Origin: Stieleria neptunia
GTDB taxonomy: Bacteria; Planctomycetota; Planctomycetia; Pirellulales; Pirellulaceae
NCBI RefSeq assembly: GCF_007754155.1
Contig: NZ_CP037423.1
Span: 7,684,938-7,748,937 of the forward strand
Length of the DNA: 64,000 nucleotides
Direction: 5' to 3'
Shown piece by piece: positions 25,986 through 34,477 of this stretch. The notes under the pieces are model-generated. The model worked only from the letters and a program-made list of their open reading frames with translations, was not told where the DNA came from and did not search any database. Every line of letters begins with the position of its first letter. Positions within the stretch are counted from its first letter, which is position 1. Both the position numbers and the translations under genes were made by a program.

Positions 25986-28340
25986 TCAGTTCACGCTGAT
26001 GTTGATCTCGCCGTTGATGCCGGTGTCGTTACCGGAGCCTCCGACCAACAAGTCAAACCCATCGCCGCCATCGAGTGCATCATCGCCACGGCCGCCAATC
26101 ACGGCATCATTTCCCGCTCCACCGCTCAGGTCATCGTTGCCCAGGTCACCAAAGATCACATCCCGACCGTCCCCACCGTCGATAGTGTCATCGCCGGCGA
26201 ACCCGCGGATGAAGTCATTCCCATCGCCACCCAGCAACAGATCGTTCCCCATCCCACCGAAAATGATGTCACGGCCATCGCCGCCTTGAGCGATTAGGTC
26301 GACTTCCGCATTCAGTCTTCGCGCGTCGATACGGTCGTTGCCCGCGCCGCCGTCGAGATCAATCTCCGACAGATCGTCGACACCCGTCATGTCACCTGCG
26401 AAGACGCGGTCATTGCCGCCCTGACCGTTGACGTCCAAGTTCTCCGTCGATCCGATGTCCAACTGAAACAGCCCCAGGTTGTTGCGTTGGAAATTGACTC
26501 GATCGCCGTTGGCGTTGATCGAAAAGTCATCGCCGGCGGCATCGGCTCCGTTGACTTGAACGGTGTCGTCGCCTTCGCCGCCTTCCATCAGGTCACTTCC
26601 GTCACCGTTGTTCCAGACCATCAGATCATTGCCTTCTTCACCCAGCTTGATGTCGTTGCCCTTTCCGCCGATCAGTGTGTCGTTGCCGGCACCTCCTCGA
26701 AGCACGTCAACACCGTCGCCGCCGATCAACAAGTCGTTCCCTTCACCACCATCCAGGTCCAACTGAATGAGACCGACCAGGCCGGTGCTGCCCGCGATCA
26801 CATCATTGCCGCCCTGACCGTTGACGTCCAAGTTCTCCGTCGATCCGATGTCCAACTGAAACAGCCCCAGGTTGTTGCGTTGGAAATTGACTCGATCGCC
26901 GTTGGCGTTGATCGAAAAGTCATCGCCGGCGGCATCGGCCCCGTTGACTTGCACGGTATCGTCGCCTTCGCCGCCTTCCATCAGGTCACTTCCGTCACCG
27001 TTGTTCCAGACCATCAGGTCATTGCCTTCTTCACCCAGTTTGATGTCGTTGCCCTTACCGCCGATCAACGTGTCGTTGCCGGCACCTCCTCGAAGCACGT
27101 CAACACCGTCGCCGCCGATCAACAAGTCGTTCCCTTCACCACCATCCAGGTCCAACTGAATGAGACCGACCAGGCCGGTGCTGCCCGCGATCACATCATT
27201 GCCGCCTTGACCGTTGACGTCCAAGTTCTCCGTCGATCCGATGTCCAACTGAAACAGCCCTAGGTTGTTGCGTTGGAAATTGACTCGATCGCCGTTGGCA
27301 TTGATCGAAAAGTCATCGCCGGCGGCATCGGCTCCGTTGACTTGCACGGTGTCGTCGCCTTCGCCGCCTTCCATCAGGTCACTTCCGTCGCCGTTGTTCC
27401 AGACCATCAGGTCATTGCCTTCTTCACCCAGCTTGATGTCGTTGCCCTTTCCGCCGATCAGTGTGTCGTTGCCGGCACCTCCTCGAAGCACGTCAACACC
27501 GTCGCCGCCGATCAACAAGTCGTTCCCTTCACCACCATCCAGGTCCAACTGAATGAGACCGACCAGGCCGGTGCTGCCCGCGATCACATCATTGCCGCCC
27601 TGACCGTTGACGTCCAAGTTCTCCGTCGATCCGATGTCCAGTTGAAACAGCCCCAGGTTATTGCGTTGGAAATTGACTCGATCGCCGTTGGCGTTGATCG
27701 AAAAGTCATCGCCGGCGGCATCGGCTCCGTTGACTTGCACGGTATCGTCGCCTTCGCCGCCTTCCATCAGGTCACTTCCGTCACCGTTGTTCCAGACCAT
27801 CAGGTCATTGCCTTCTTCACCCAGCTTGATGTCGTTGCCCTTGCCGCCGATCAGTGTGTCGTTGCCGGCACCACCGGCCAACCGATCTTCGCCATCGCCA
27901 CCGCTGAGGAAGTCGTTGCCACCGCCACCGATCAGGAAATCATTGCCGGCTCCACCGACTAGAACGTCATTTCCTGATCCCCCGACCAAGATGGTTTGTG
28001 GAAGTTCACCACTCGGATCGTTGACAGTGATTTCATCGTCTCCGCCGAGCCCCTGCACCAGGATGGCCGACGTGTTGTCGGTCGTTGGCGTGTCGCCCGC
28101 GATCTCGACTTCGCCTTGATTGACTTGGATGACGCCTTCGGGAGTCTTGCTGACTTCGATCTGATTGGATTCTGCGTCGCCGACGATCGAGAGCACTCCC
28201 CCGGTCAAGGCTGCGGTGACTGCCAACAAACGGCGATCTTCAAGCGATTCAATCTGGATCGAACGAGTGAGTCGGTTTCGCCGTGTGTTGGCTGGGCGGC
28301 GGCGTTTTACGTTGGTATTGTGGGAAGATGCACGCTTCAT
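25986..28340 (-). CDS. RTX-like calcium-binding repeat protein, 784 aa
   Basis: Probably a secreted surface protein. The N-terminus is basic and carries the planctomycete export-associated motif IESLEDRRLLA at about 31-41. After a short beta domain, nonapeptide repeats of the hemolysin type (GGxGxDxL, for example GGAGNDTLIGGKGND, GGSGNDVLVGGAGND) fill the protein. They bind calcium and fold into beta-rolls. The middle holds a 131-residue unit repeated three times plus a partial fourth, nearly identical in DNA. No enzymatic domain is visible. ATG at 28340 has GGAG upstream; the longer frame from 28394 does not improve the N-terminus. The gene is divergent from the ECF sigma factor. Confidence 0.87.
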   Translation of the reverse strand: MKRASSHNTNVKRRRPANTRRNRLTRSIQIESLEDRRLLAVTAALTGGVLSIVGDAESNQIEVSKTPEGVIQVNQGEVEIAGDTPTTDNTSAILVQGLGGDDEITVNDPSGELPQTILVGGSGNDVLVGGAGNDFLIGGGGNDFLSGGDGEDRLAGGAGNDTLIGGKGNDIKLGEEGNDLMVWNNGDGSDLMEGGEGDDTVQVNGADAAGDDFSINANGDRVNFQRNNLGLFQLDIGSTENLDVNGQGGNDVIAGSTGLVGLIQLDLDGGEGNDLLIGGDGVDVLRGGAGNDTLIGGKGNDIKLGEEGNDLMVWNNGDGSDLMEGGEGDDTVQVNGADAAGDDFSINANGDRVNFQRNNLGLFQLDIGSTENLDVNGQGGNDVIAGSTGLVGLIQLDLDGGEGNDLLIGGDGVDVLRGGAGNDTLIGGKGNDIKLGEEGNDLMVWNNGDGSDLMEGGEGDDTVQVNGADAAGDDFSINANGDRVNFQRNNLGLFQLDIGSTENLDVNGQGGNDVIAGSTGLVGLIQLDLDGGEGNDLLIGGDGVDVLRGGAGNDTLIGGKGNDIKLGEEGNDLMVWNNGDGSDLMEGGEGDDTVQVNGADAAGDDFSINANGDRVNFQRNNLGLFQLDIGSTENLDVNGQGGNDRVFAGDMTGVDDLSEIDLDGGAGNDRIDARRLNAEVDLIAQGGDGRDIIFGGMGNDLLLGGDGNDFIRGFAGDDTIDGGDGRDVIFGDLGNDDLSGGAGNDAVIGGRGDDALDGGDGFDLLVGGSGNDTGINGEINISVN
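26400..27850 (-). repeat. 393-bp tandem repeats within the RTX-like gene
   Basis: Units recur with a 393-base period (for example, equivalent positions at 26872 and 27265), with only a few differences between copies. There are three full copies and one that diverges after NGQGGND. Period is 131 codons, so frame is kept. Confidence 0.92.
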
Positions 28341-28501
28341 CGATTTTCTCCGAGAGATGGGGTCGCCGGTCGGGGCAACAGAGTGTTGAAACACCTTGTC
28401 CTTCTCTCGAATTTGAGAAACCTAACGTCAAAACATCGATTTTTTGTTAGCTTTCGTGCGACCGCAATTCATGCCCCCAAGTTTCCAAAGGTTCGGCAGC
28501 C

Positions 28502-29125
28502 TTGTCCAACGACAGCGAATTTGAAACCAGTCCGACCTTGCTGGGCCATCTGCATTCCCATGCGGACGATCAGTCCGCGTGGCAGCGATTCGAAACACGA
28601 TACGCGCCCCTGATCGCGTCATGGTGTCGACGCTGGGGTGCCCAGGCCTCAGACGCCGAGGACATCGGCCAGGAAGTCCTGCTGGCGCTCTGCAAACAGA
28701 TGTCGACGTTTCAGTACGACCAATCGCAAAGCTTTCGCGGATTCTTGCGCACCATTGCCCGTCGCGCCTGGTGTGATTTACTGGACAAACGTCGACGGCA
28801 GGCGATCGCCACGGGCGACTCCGCAGTCCTGGGCTTGCTGGAGAACCAGGGAGACGGCGACGCTTTCGCCGATCAGTTGGAAATGGAGTGGCGACAGGAG
28901 TTGCTCGAACGAGCAATGGAGCGTGTTCAAAAACGTGTCAAGCCACATACATGGCAAGCCTTCGAAGCGACCACGCGCGATGGTCTCTCGGGTGCCGAAG
29001 TCGCTGAGCGGCTGGAGATGAAGATCGGCGCAGTGTGGGTCGCCAAAAGCAAGATCAAGAAGATGCTGCAAGAGGAATTGGCGACGCTTGAGCGCGAGGA
29101 ACTTCGTCCAGAAGGCGGCCGATGA
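28502..29125 (+). CDS. ECF-type RNA polymerase sigma factor
   Basis: A 207-aa sigma-70 family factor. Region 2 reads RFETRYAPLIASWCRRWGAQ, then DAEDIGQEVLLALCKQMSTF and SFRGFLRTIARRAWCDLLDK; region 4 reads WQAFEATTRDGLSGAEVAERLEMKIGAVWVAKSKIKKML, the helix-turn-helix that contacts the -35 box. The start is TTG at 28502, with AAAGG about 13 bases upstream; no better in-frame ATG is available. It overlaps the kinase gene by four bases (ATGA), so the two are translationally coupled. Such sigma/kinase pairs are typical in planctomycetes, and phosphorylation by the kinase is the likely control. Confidence 0.92.
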   Translation: MSNDSEFETSPTLLGHLHSHADDQSAWQRFETRYAPLIASWCRRWGAQASDAEDIGQEVLLALCKQMSTFQYDQSQSFRGFLRTIARRAWCDLLDKRRRQAIATGDSAVLGLLENQGDGDAFADQLEMEWRQELLERAMERVQKRVKPHTWQAFEATTRDGLSGAEVAERLEMKIGAVWVAKSKIKKMLQEELATLEREELRPEGGR

Positions 29126-31857
29126 TGACGTGCCCGCCTGACGAAGCGTTTCGGCGACTGTTGGACCAGACATCGGTTTCCACCGACCAATCATTGATCG
29201 AACATGTCGGATCCTGCCCGACTTGTGGCGACCGGCTGCAAGCACTGGCCGAGACAGATGACGCAACGAACGTCGCCATTGAAACGTTGCTGGCTCGGCA
29301 AGACATCGCTTGGCCGAAGACCGACGGGCAGGCCAGTTCAGGACAGGCCAGTTCAGGTACGTTGGATCTCCCGGCAACCGAATTTGATACCGCTCCGCAG
29401 GCTCGCTCAAAGAATCGGGCGCACACCCGCAAATCTGCGTCCTCCACGCAGTCTGACCACGCCGGTGGCAATCGCGAACCGGAATCGCCGGGTCAGCGGA
29501 GGCGATCAGATGATCCGCGTGAGGACTTTGGTGATTATGAATTGCTGCGTCAGGTGGGTGCCGGCGGAATGGGCATCGTTTACCAAGCCCGCCAGAAAAG
29601 CGCCGATCGCATGGTTGCGGTAAAACTGATTCGGCCCGACCAACTGGCCATGTTGCCGGCCGACCGGCGTGAAGTCTGGAAAGAACGTTTTCGCGCCGAA
29701 GCAAAAGCCGCGGCACGTTTGGATCACGAACACGTCGTCACCATCTACGAAGTCGGTGAGGTCGAAGGGACGCTGTACTACTCGATGCAATTCATCGAAG
29801 GTCGCAGCTTGTCACAGATGGTCGGCGAGAGTCCGATCGAGAACCGTCGTGTGGCCGAGTTGATCGCCAAAGTGGCTTCGGCGGTCGATCACGCCCACGG
29901 ACAGGGAATCCTGCACCGAGACATCAAACCGCAAAACATCTTGGTCCGCGAGCAGCCGCAAACGGGCGCCGCGACGGGAACAACGCTCGCTGTCGGCCGT
30001 GATCGACCCTACGTCGCCGATTTCGGCTTGGCCAAAACGCTTGACGAAGGCGGCGCCAGCAGCACGCACACGGGCGAAGTCATGGGATCGCCTTCGTTCA
30101 TGTCACCCGAACAAGCCCAGGATGCTTCGCGTTGCACGATCGCCAGCGACGTTTACAGTCTTGGGGCGACGCTTTACTTTGCCCTGACCGGTCGTCCACC
30201 CTTTCGCGCCGCGTCGCCGCTGGAGACCCTTCGCCAAGTCATTGGTGAAGACCCCGTGCCACCGCGCGAACTGAACCGGGCGATCGAAGCAGATCTGCAA
30301 ACGATCACGCTCAAGGCATTGGCAAAGGAGCCGTCCAAACGGTATCGCACCGCCGAAGCGTTCGCTGCCGATTTGGAATGCTACCTGGACGGCAGACCGA
30401 TCAAGGCTCGACCGGTCAGCAGTACCGAGCGGTTCATGCGTTGGTGCCGTCGCAATCCCGCCGTCGCCGGATTGACTGGCGGAGTCGCCGTTTTGCTTGT
30501 GCTGGTCGCGGTCGTCTCAATGCTATCGGCAATCCAGTTGCAACGATTGGTCAATCGTGAACGCGAAGCCCGACAGGAGGCCGAAGAATTCTTCACGGTC
30601 TCTCTGGACGTGATCCATGACATGGTGACCGACTACGCCGGCGAATCACTTGAACACGTCCCCCAGATGCAGCAGGCTAGGCGTGATCTACTGAATCGAG
30701 CGTTGATGCTGTACACCCGGTTGTCCAAATCGCGACCGAGCAGTCCCGAATTGCTGGCCGCCTACGCACGCACTCGCTATCGCATCGCCATCTTGCACGA
30801 TTTGCTGGGCGAAGTCGAGCAAGCCAAGGTCGCCCATCGTGATGCGATCGAGTTGTTTGACCAACTTCGCAAACAAACCCCTGATGACCCGCAGTTGCAG
30901 CTCTCTTGGTCGCGAGCCCATACGATGCTCGGTGAAGCGCTTCGGAAGACCGAGCCGGTGCCGGCACGACGACATTTTGACGATGCGTTGACGGCACAAC
31001 GCGCGTTGCGCGAAGCCTTCCCCGACAAGGCGATTTACGCGAGGGAACAAAGTCGGACGCTGAACAACCTGGGACTGTTGCTGACCGAAACAGGCGACTA
31101 TCCACTCGCCGAGGACCACTTGCAGATCGGAATCGAAATTCTTGACGAACTCTCGCGAAGTAAAACTCTGCCCGCGACCGAGCTTTCGGATGTCCTGGCC
31201 GACCTGGCACGCTCGCAAATCAACCTTGGCGTGTTGTTACGAAGGCTTCCTGAACGTGCCGGCGAAGCGCGCCAGCAGTATGAAACCGCGCTGCGAACGT
31301 TGCGACAAAGCGTTGACCTCGAACCGGATGATCGAGATCACCGTTTTCGTTTGGCCGTGGCAGAAGTTGACCTTGGAAATTTTTTGCTTTTGAACGTGCC
31401 CGACGAAAAACAGTCGGCACGCGATCATGCAGGCAGCGCGGCGAAACGCTTTGATCGGCTGACCGAAGACTTTCCCGGTATCCCGATCTACTTATACGAA
31501 GCCGCCAATGCGCGAAACAGTTTGGCGGGGATACTCGCAATGATGGGCGAGTCACCTGCATCGATGACCGAATTCCGGCGTGCCGAATCGCAGCTCGAAC
31601 AACTGCAGGTCGAGTTTCCAGAATTCGCCCAGACCGAAGCCAAGTTTCACAGCCTTTGGGGCCGTGTTTGTGGCGGCATCGGATTTTTACATTCGCAGAA
31701 CGGTGACTGGCAATCCGCTCGGGACTTCGTCGCAGACGCAATTGATCACCAGCAGGCCGCGCTCCAGAGGCAGCCCAAGAATCCCGAGTTCGCCGCGTTC
31801 CTGGAGCAGCACCGCTCCTTTCAGGTGACGGTACAAAATCGGCTGGAATCGAATTAA
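29122..31857 (+). CDS. Ser/Thr protein kinase with anti-sigma-like N-terminus and TPR-like sensor domain
   Basis: A 911-aa membrane kinase. Residues 1-50 contain HVGSCPTC, the HxxxCxxC pattern of zinc anti-sigma domains. The Hanks-type kinase domain spans about 134-400: GAGGMGIVY, AVKLI, HRDIKPQNIL, DFGLAK, and SPEQAQ. A single transmembrane helix lies near 446-472 (AGLTGGVAVLLVLVAVVSML). The C-terminal 430 residues, outside the membrane, are helical TPR-like repeats (NNLGLLLTETGDYPLAEDHL, INLGVLLRRLPERAGEARQQ). The ATGA overlap with the sigma gene suggests that it controls that sigma factor in response to an envelope signal. Confidence 0.92.
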   Translation: MMTCPPDEAFRRLLDQTSVSTDQSLIEHVGSCPTCGDRLQALAETDDATNVAIETLLARQDIAWPKTDGQASSGQASSGTLDLPATEFDTAPQARSKNRAHTRKSASSTQSDHAGGNREPESPGQRRRSDDPREDFGDYELLRQVGAGGMGIVYQARQKSADRMVAVKLIRPDQLAMLPADRREVWKERFRAEAKAAARLDHEHVVTIYEVGEVEGTLYYSMQFIEGRSLSQMVGESPIENRRVAELIAKVASAVDHAHGQGILHRDIKPQNILVREQPQTGAATGTTLAVGRDRPYVADFGLAKTLDEGGASSTHTGEVMGSPSFMSPEQAQDASRCTIASDVYSLGATLYFALTGRPPFRAASPLETLRQVIGEDPVPPRELNRAIEADLQTITLKALAKEPSKRYRTAEAFAADLECYLDGRPIKARPVSSTERFMRWCRRNPAVAGLTGGVAVLLVLVAVVSMLSAIQLQRLVNREREARQEAEEFFTVSLDVIHDMVTDYAGESLEHVPQMQQARRDLLNRALMLYTRLSKSRPSSPELLAAYARTRYRIAILHDLLGEVEQAKVAHRDAIELFDQLRKQTPDDPQLQLSWSRAHTMLGEALRKTEPVPARRHFDDALTAQRALREAFPDKAIYAREQSRTLNNLGLLLTETGDYPLAEDHLQIGIEILDELSRSKTLPATELSDVLADLARSQINLGVLLRRLPERAGEARQQYETALRTLRQSVDLEPDDRDHRFRLAVAEVDLGNFLLLNVPDEKQSARDHAGSAAKRFDRLTEDFPGIPIYLYEAANARNSLAGILAMMGESPASMTEFRRAESQLEQLQVEFPEFAQTEAKFHSLWGRVCGGIGFLHSQNGDWQSARDFVADAIDHQQAALQRQPKNPEFAAFLEQHRSFQVTVQNRLESN

Positions 31858-32048
31858 TTGGAAGAATCCGTTCATTGTCACGCGCGATCGTGTCGATGGT
31901 GGCGTTAACGATTGTTTTCAATCCGCGTGATGGCAGCGGAACTCGCCAACAGCTTCATCCAACCGTTGAGCTGCAAGGCACTAGCCACAGTTGTCTTGCC
32001 ATACATCGGACGTCAACGCGCCCGCGGCTGATTGAGTTGAAATCCAAC

Positions 32049-32975
32049 ATGCCAGCAAGCCAACGACCGACACGAAGCTGGACGATCTCGCTGGTCGCAT
32101 TGTTGGTAGGCGTGCTTTGTGCATCCGATGCGGACGCGCAAATCTTGGTCGGTGACAGCAGCGTCGGATACATCGATTCGGCCGTCCTGGGAAACCAAGT
32201 TCGACTTCGATTTGATGCCGGTTATGACAGCCGATTCGCCGACCGAGCCGAGTTCGTCTACGCTCAGTATGGCGAGGCGGGTGCGCCGGAGCTGGAGCGA
32301 GGGATCGACAATCATCAGGAGCTGTCGGCGTACTTGGAATGGCAGCCGTTGGAAAACCTGTCGCTGTTCACAGACGTCCCATTCCGCTGGATCGATCCGG
32401 TCGTCAACGACAACACGGGCGGGCTGTACGATATCCAAGCAGGCTTTAAAACCGCGCTTTTAAAAGATGATCGATCGCTACTGTCCGCCCAACTCCGTGG
32501 CTATTTTCCCACGGGCGACGCTCGATCGGGGCTGGGTACGGATCACGTGAGTTTGGAACCGGCGCTGTTGGGACTCTTCAAAGCATCGTCCAGGCTAACG
32601 ATCGAATCCGAACTTCGGTACTGGATTCCTATCGGAGGATCGACGGCATCCGGGATCGACGGCTCGGGAGAACCACGCGACTTTAGCGGTGATGTCCTGC
32701 GTTACGGGCTAGGGATCGGCTATCACGCCTATCAAGGTTCGAGCGTCAATGTCACTTCGGTCACCGAGCTGGTCGGATGGCATGTGTTCGACGGACTGCA
32801 CAGCAATTCATCGGGGCAACGGCTATCAGCGATCAATGACGCGATCACCAATTTAAAGGTCGGCCTCCGGTTTTCCGATTCGACCAACAGCCTATTCGTC
32901 GGCTATGGAACCGTGCTGACCGACAGCAGGTGGTACAGCGACATCATTCGATTCGAGCTGCGTCACGCGTTCTAG
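32049..32975 (+). CDS. Putative outer-membrane beta-barrel protein, 308 aa
   Basis: An exported protein with signal peptide (WTISLVALLVGVLCASDADAQ). The mature part has many alternating amphipathic strands (VRLRFDAGYDSRFADRAEFV, LSAYLEWQPLENLSLFTDVP, SLLSAQLRGYFPTGDA, LRYGLGIGYHAYQG) and ends RFELRHAF, with the terminal Phe expected of an outer-membrane barrel. It resembles porin/transport proteins of the phenol-degradation MetA type in overall pattern, but no specific family can be fixed. It follows the kinase by about 190 bases, so it may belong to the same signalling locus. The upstream longer frame from 31875 does not add a credible N-terminus. Confidence 0.72.
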   Translation: MPASQRPTRSWTISLVALLVGVLCASDADAQILVGDSSVGYIDSAVLGNQVRLRFDAGYDSRFADRAEFVYAQYGEAGAPELERGIDNHQELSAYLEWQPLENLSLFTDVPFRWIDPVVNDNTGGLYDIQAGFKTALLKDDRSLLSAQLRGYFPTGDARSGLGTDHVSLEPALLGLFKASSRLTIESELRYWIPIGGSTASGIDGSGEPRDFSGDVLRYGLGIGYHAYQGSSVNVTSVTELVGWHVFDGLHSNSSGQRLSAINDAITNLKVGLRFSDSTNSLFVGYGTVLTDSRWYSDIIRFELRHAF

Positions 32976-33024
32976 CGGTGTCGTCGATCGCTCCGCCGCC
33001 CCCGTCGCGATAGCCGACCGCAAA

Positions 33025-33076
33025 CGCCGCGCACAGACGCCGCGCACAGACGCATCGCACAGACGCCGCGCACAGA
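33025..33076. repeat. Four tandem 13-bp repeats
   Basis: Unit CGCCGCGCACAGA occurs four times head to tail; the third copy has two changes (CGCATCGCACAGA). It lies in the 242-base spacer before the ADP-ribosyl cyclase-like gene. Confidence 0.9.
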
Positions 33077-33217
33077 CGCGTCGGTCGGAGAGTTTTTTGT
33101 CTGGATTTTTGGATGCTGCCGTTAGGTTTCCGCGTCGCCCCGGAAAGAAACGGTGCATGCCGGGGCGACGACGATCGGATCCGGTTCCACGAAGACTCTT
33201 GAATCGGGAAAAACACG

Positions 33218-34246
33218 GTGTCCTATACCAATTCCAACTATCGCGGCCGAATCCCCTTTGAATTATACGTTCGGATGGAAAATGAATTCCCGCGGGTCGC
33301 GATCTGGGAAAAAGACTACGCTTGGCTGAATCGGATCATCAAGAAACCGTCATTCAAAGAAAAGTTTCCTAATTTCGTCATGAAGCCGTCTTGCGCGAGC
33401 CCGGAAGTCATGCAGGCCGTTCACCGCCGGTGGATGGCGCTCGCCGGAGCACGACGAGGCGGAGCGAATCGGCCCGGGCCCAGACTCGTCACGGTCAATG
33501 CGCGTGGAGTCGGTGGCGGAGTCAAAAACACGATCGCGAAACGCTACGAAGATGAATTGCTGGCAGGAGACAAAAAAGAGAGGCTAGCCCAACAGGCCTA
33601 CGATCTATTGATGGCCGACTTTGACGGGTCAACGCCGGTCGATGGTGGCATTTTCTGGAACGGAATCAACGAGCTCGCACTTGCGAAGCTGGTATCAGAG
33701 TGGAATGTGAAATACGGACGCGAGGTCTTTGGGCAACTCGAAGCAACGACTCCGGCTCGCTACGTCAACAAGCAATTTGTATGGGAAGAAGGTGCCTTCG
33801 AACGGTACTTTCGCGAAGCGTCCGATCAATTGGGGGCGTCCGCACGTGGCCACATCACAGCAGTCGTTCGTCACGGAATGCGGGACGATTCGATTTTCAC
33901 GACCACCGAGTTGCCCCGCATGTTTCGCAAGATGAAAGCGAATCTCAACGCCGGCCAGACGCCCGAAGTGACCAACATCACAATCGTCGTGATCGAGCCG
34001 AAAACGACACACGAGACGGTTAGGGCATACACGAACAATCAAATCTGGCGTGTTCCGATCATCAAAAAGAAACGACACTTCCGGTTCATCGGAGGTCGCG
34101 ATTCCTGTGCCGTCAAAGGCTTCCTTCCCAACCAACGGATGTTGGAACAGTTCTGGAAAGAGCAAACGAAGACGCAACCGGCCAAGCACAGCACTGCAGC
34201 TCTTCACATCATGAAGGACGTCACCACGCTAACCCAATGGAACTGA
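33218..34246 (+). CDS. ADP-ribosyl cyclase (CD38/Aplysia cyclase)-like protein, 342 aa
   Basis: Probable NAD-consuming enzyme (cyclase or NAD glycohydrolase); this is an inference from motifs. The C-terminal half follows the motif order of animal ADP-ribosyl cyclases. IFWNGINELA (145-154) matches their FWSG/LWSRIKDLA tryptophan segment (Trp147). GQLEATTPARYV (172-183) matches TLEDTLPGY, with Glu175 for the first catalytic glutamate. SIFTTTELPRM (225-235) matches FFGKYELPNL, with Glu231 for the catalytic glutamate. The Asp after the first Glu is Ala176, and the second active-site Trp is not evident. Few cysteines are present, so the animal disulfides are missing. There is no signal peptide, so it is cytoplasmic or delivered otherwise. 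The N-terminal 130 residues are unrecognised. Start is GTG at 33218; ATG at 33275 is an alternative. It stands alone; the 34247-34477 gap after it holds no supported gene. Confidence 0.62.
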   Translation: MSYTNSNYRGRIPFELYVRMENEFPRVAIWEKDYAWLNRIIKKPSFKEKFPNFVMKPSCASPEVMQAVHRRWMALAGARRGGANRPGPRLVTVNARGVGGGVKNTIAKRYEDELLAGDKKERLAQQAYDLLMADFDGSTPVDGGIFWNGINELALAKLVSEWNVKYGREVFGQLEATTPARYVNKQFVWEEGAFERYFREASDQLGASARGHITAVVRHGMRDDSIFTTTELPRMFRKMKANLNAGQTPEVTNITIVVIEPKTTHETVRAYTNNQIWRVPIIKKKRHFRFIGGRDSCAVKGFLPNQRMLEQFWKEQTKTQPAKHSTAALHIMKDVTTLTQWN

Positions 34247-34477
34247 TCCCGATGCATCGATTCGCACGGCGGAAAAGTGGCAGGCAACGCTCCCTGCAGG
34301 CCAATGGTACCGTAACCGCATTCCATCTTTCCGTCGGCCACGCCATCGAGCAAGTCGATCTCAACCACTTTGACCAACGACTGCTCGTCGCTGAGTCCTG
34401 CACTGCAGCGCACCGGCGTCGGACGACGGATTGCCCCCATGACGTCTGGGGAAATTGCCCCGCCAAGCCCTCGGGCC

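Noticed and set aside
26487..27962. Plus-strand repeat-containing frames opposite the RTX gene
   Set aside because: They arise because the 393-bp repeats keep all frames open; the minus strand has the calcium-binding nonapeptides and an export motif.
34204..34440. Minus-strand 78-aa frame overlapping the end of the cyclase-like gene
   Set aside because: No ribosome site, no recognisable domain, and it overlaps a better supported gene; could be a remnant but nothing shows it.
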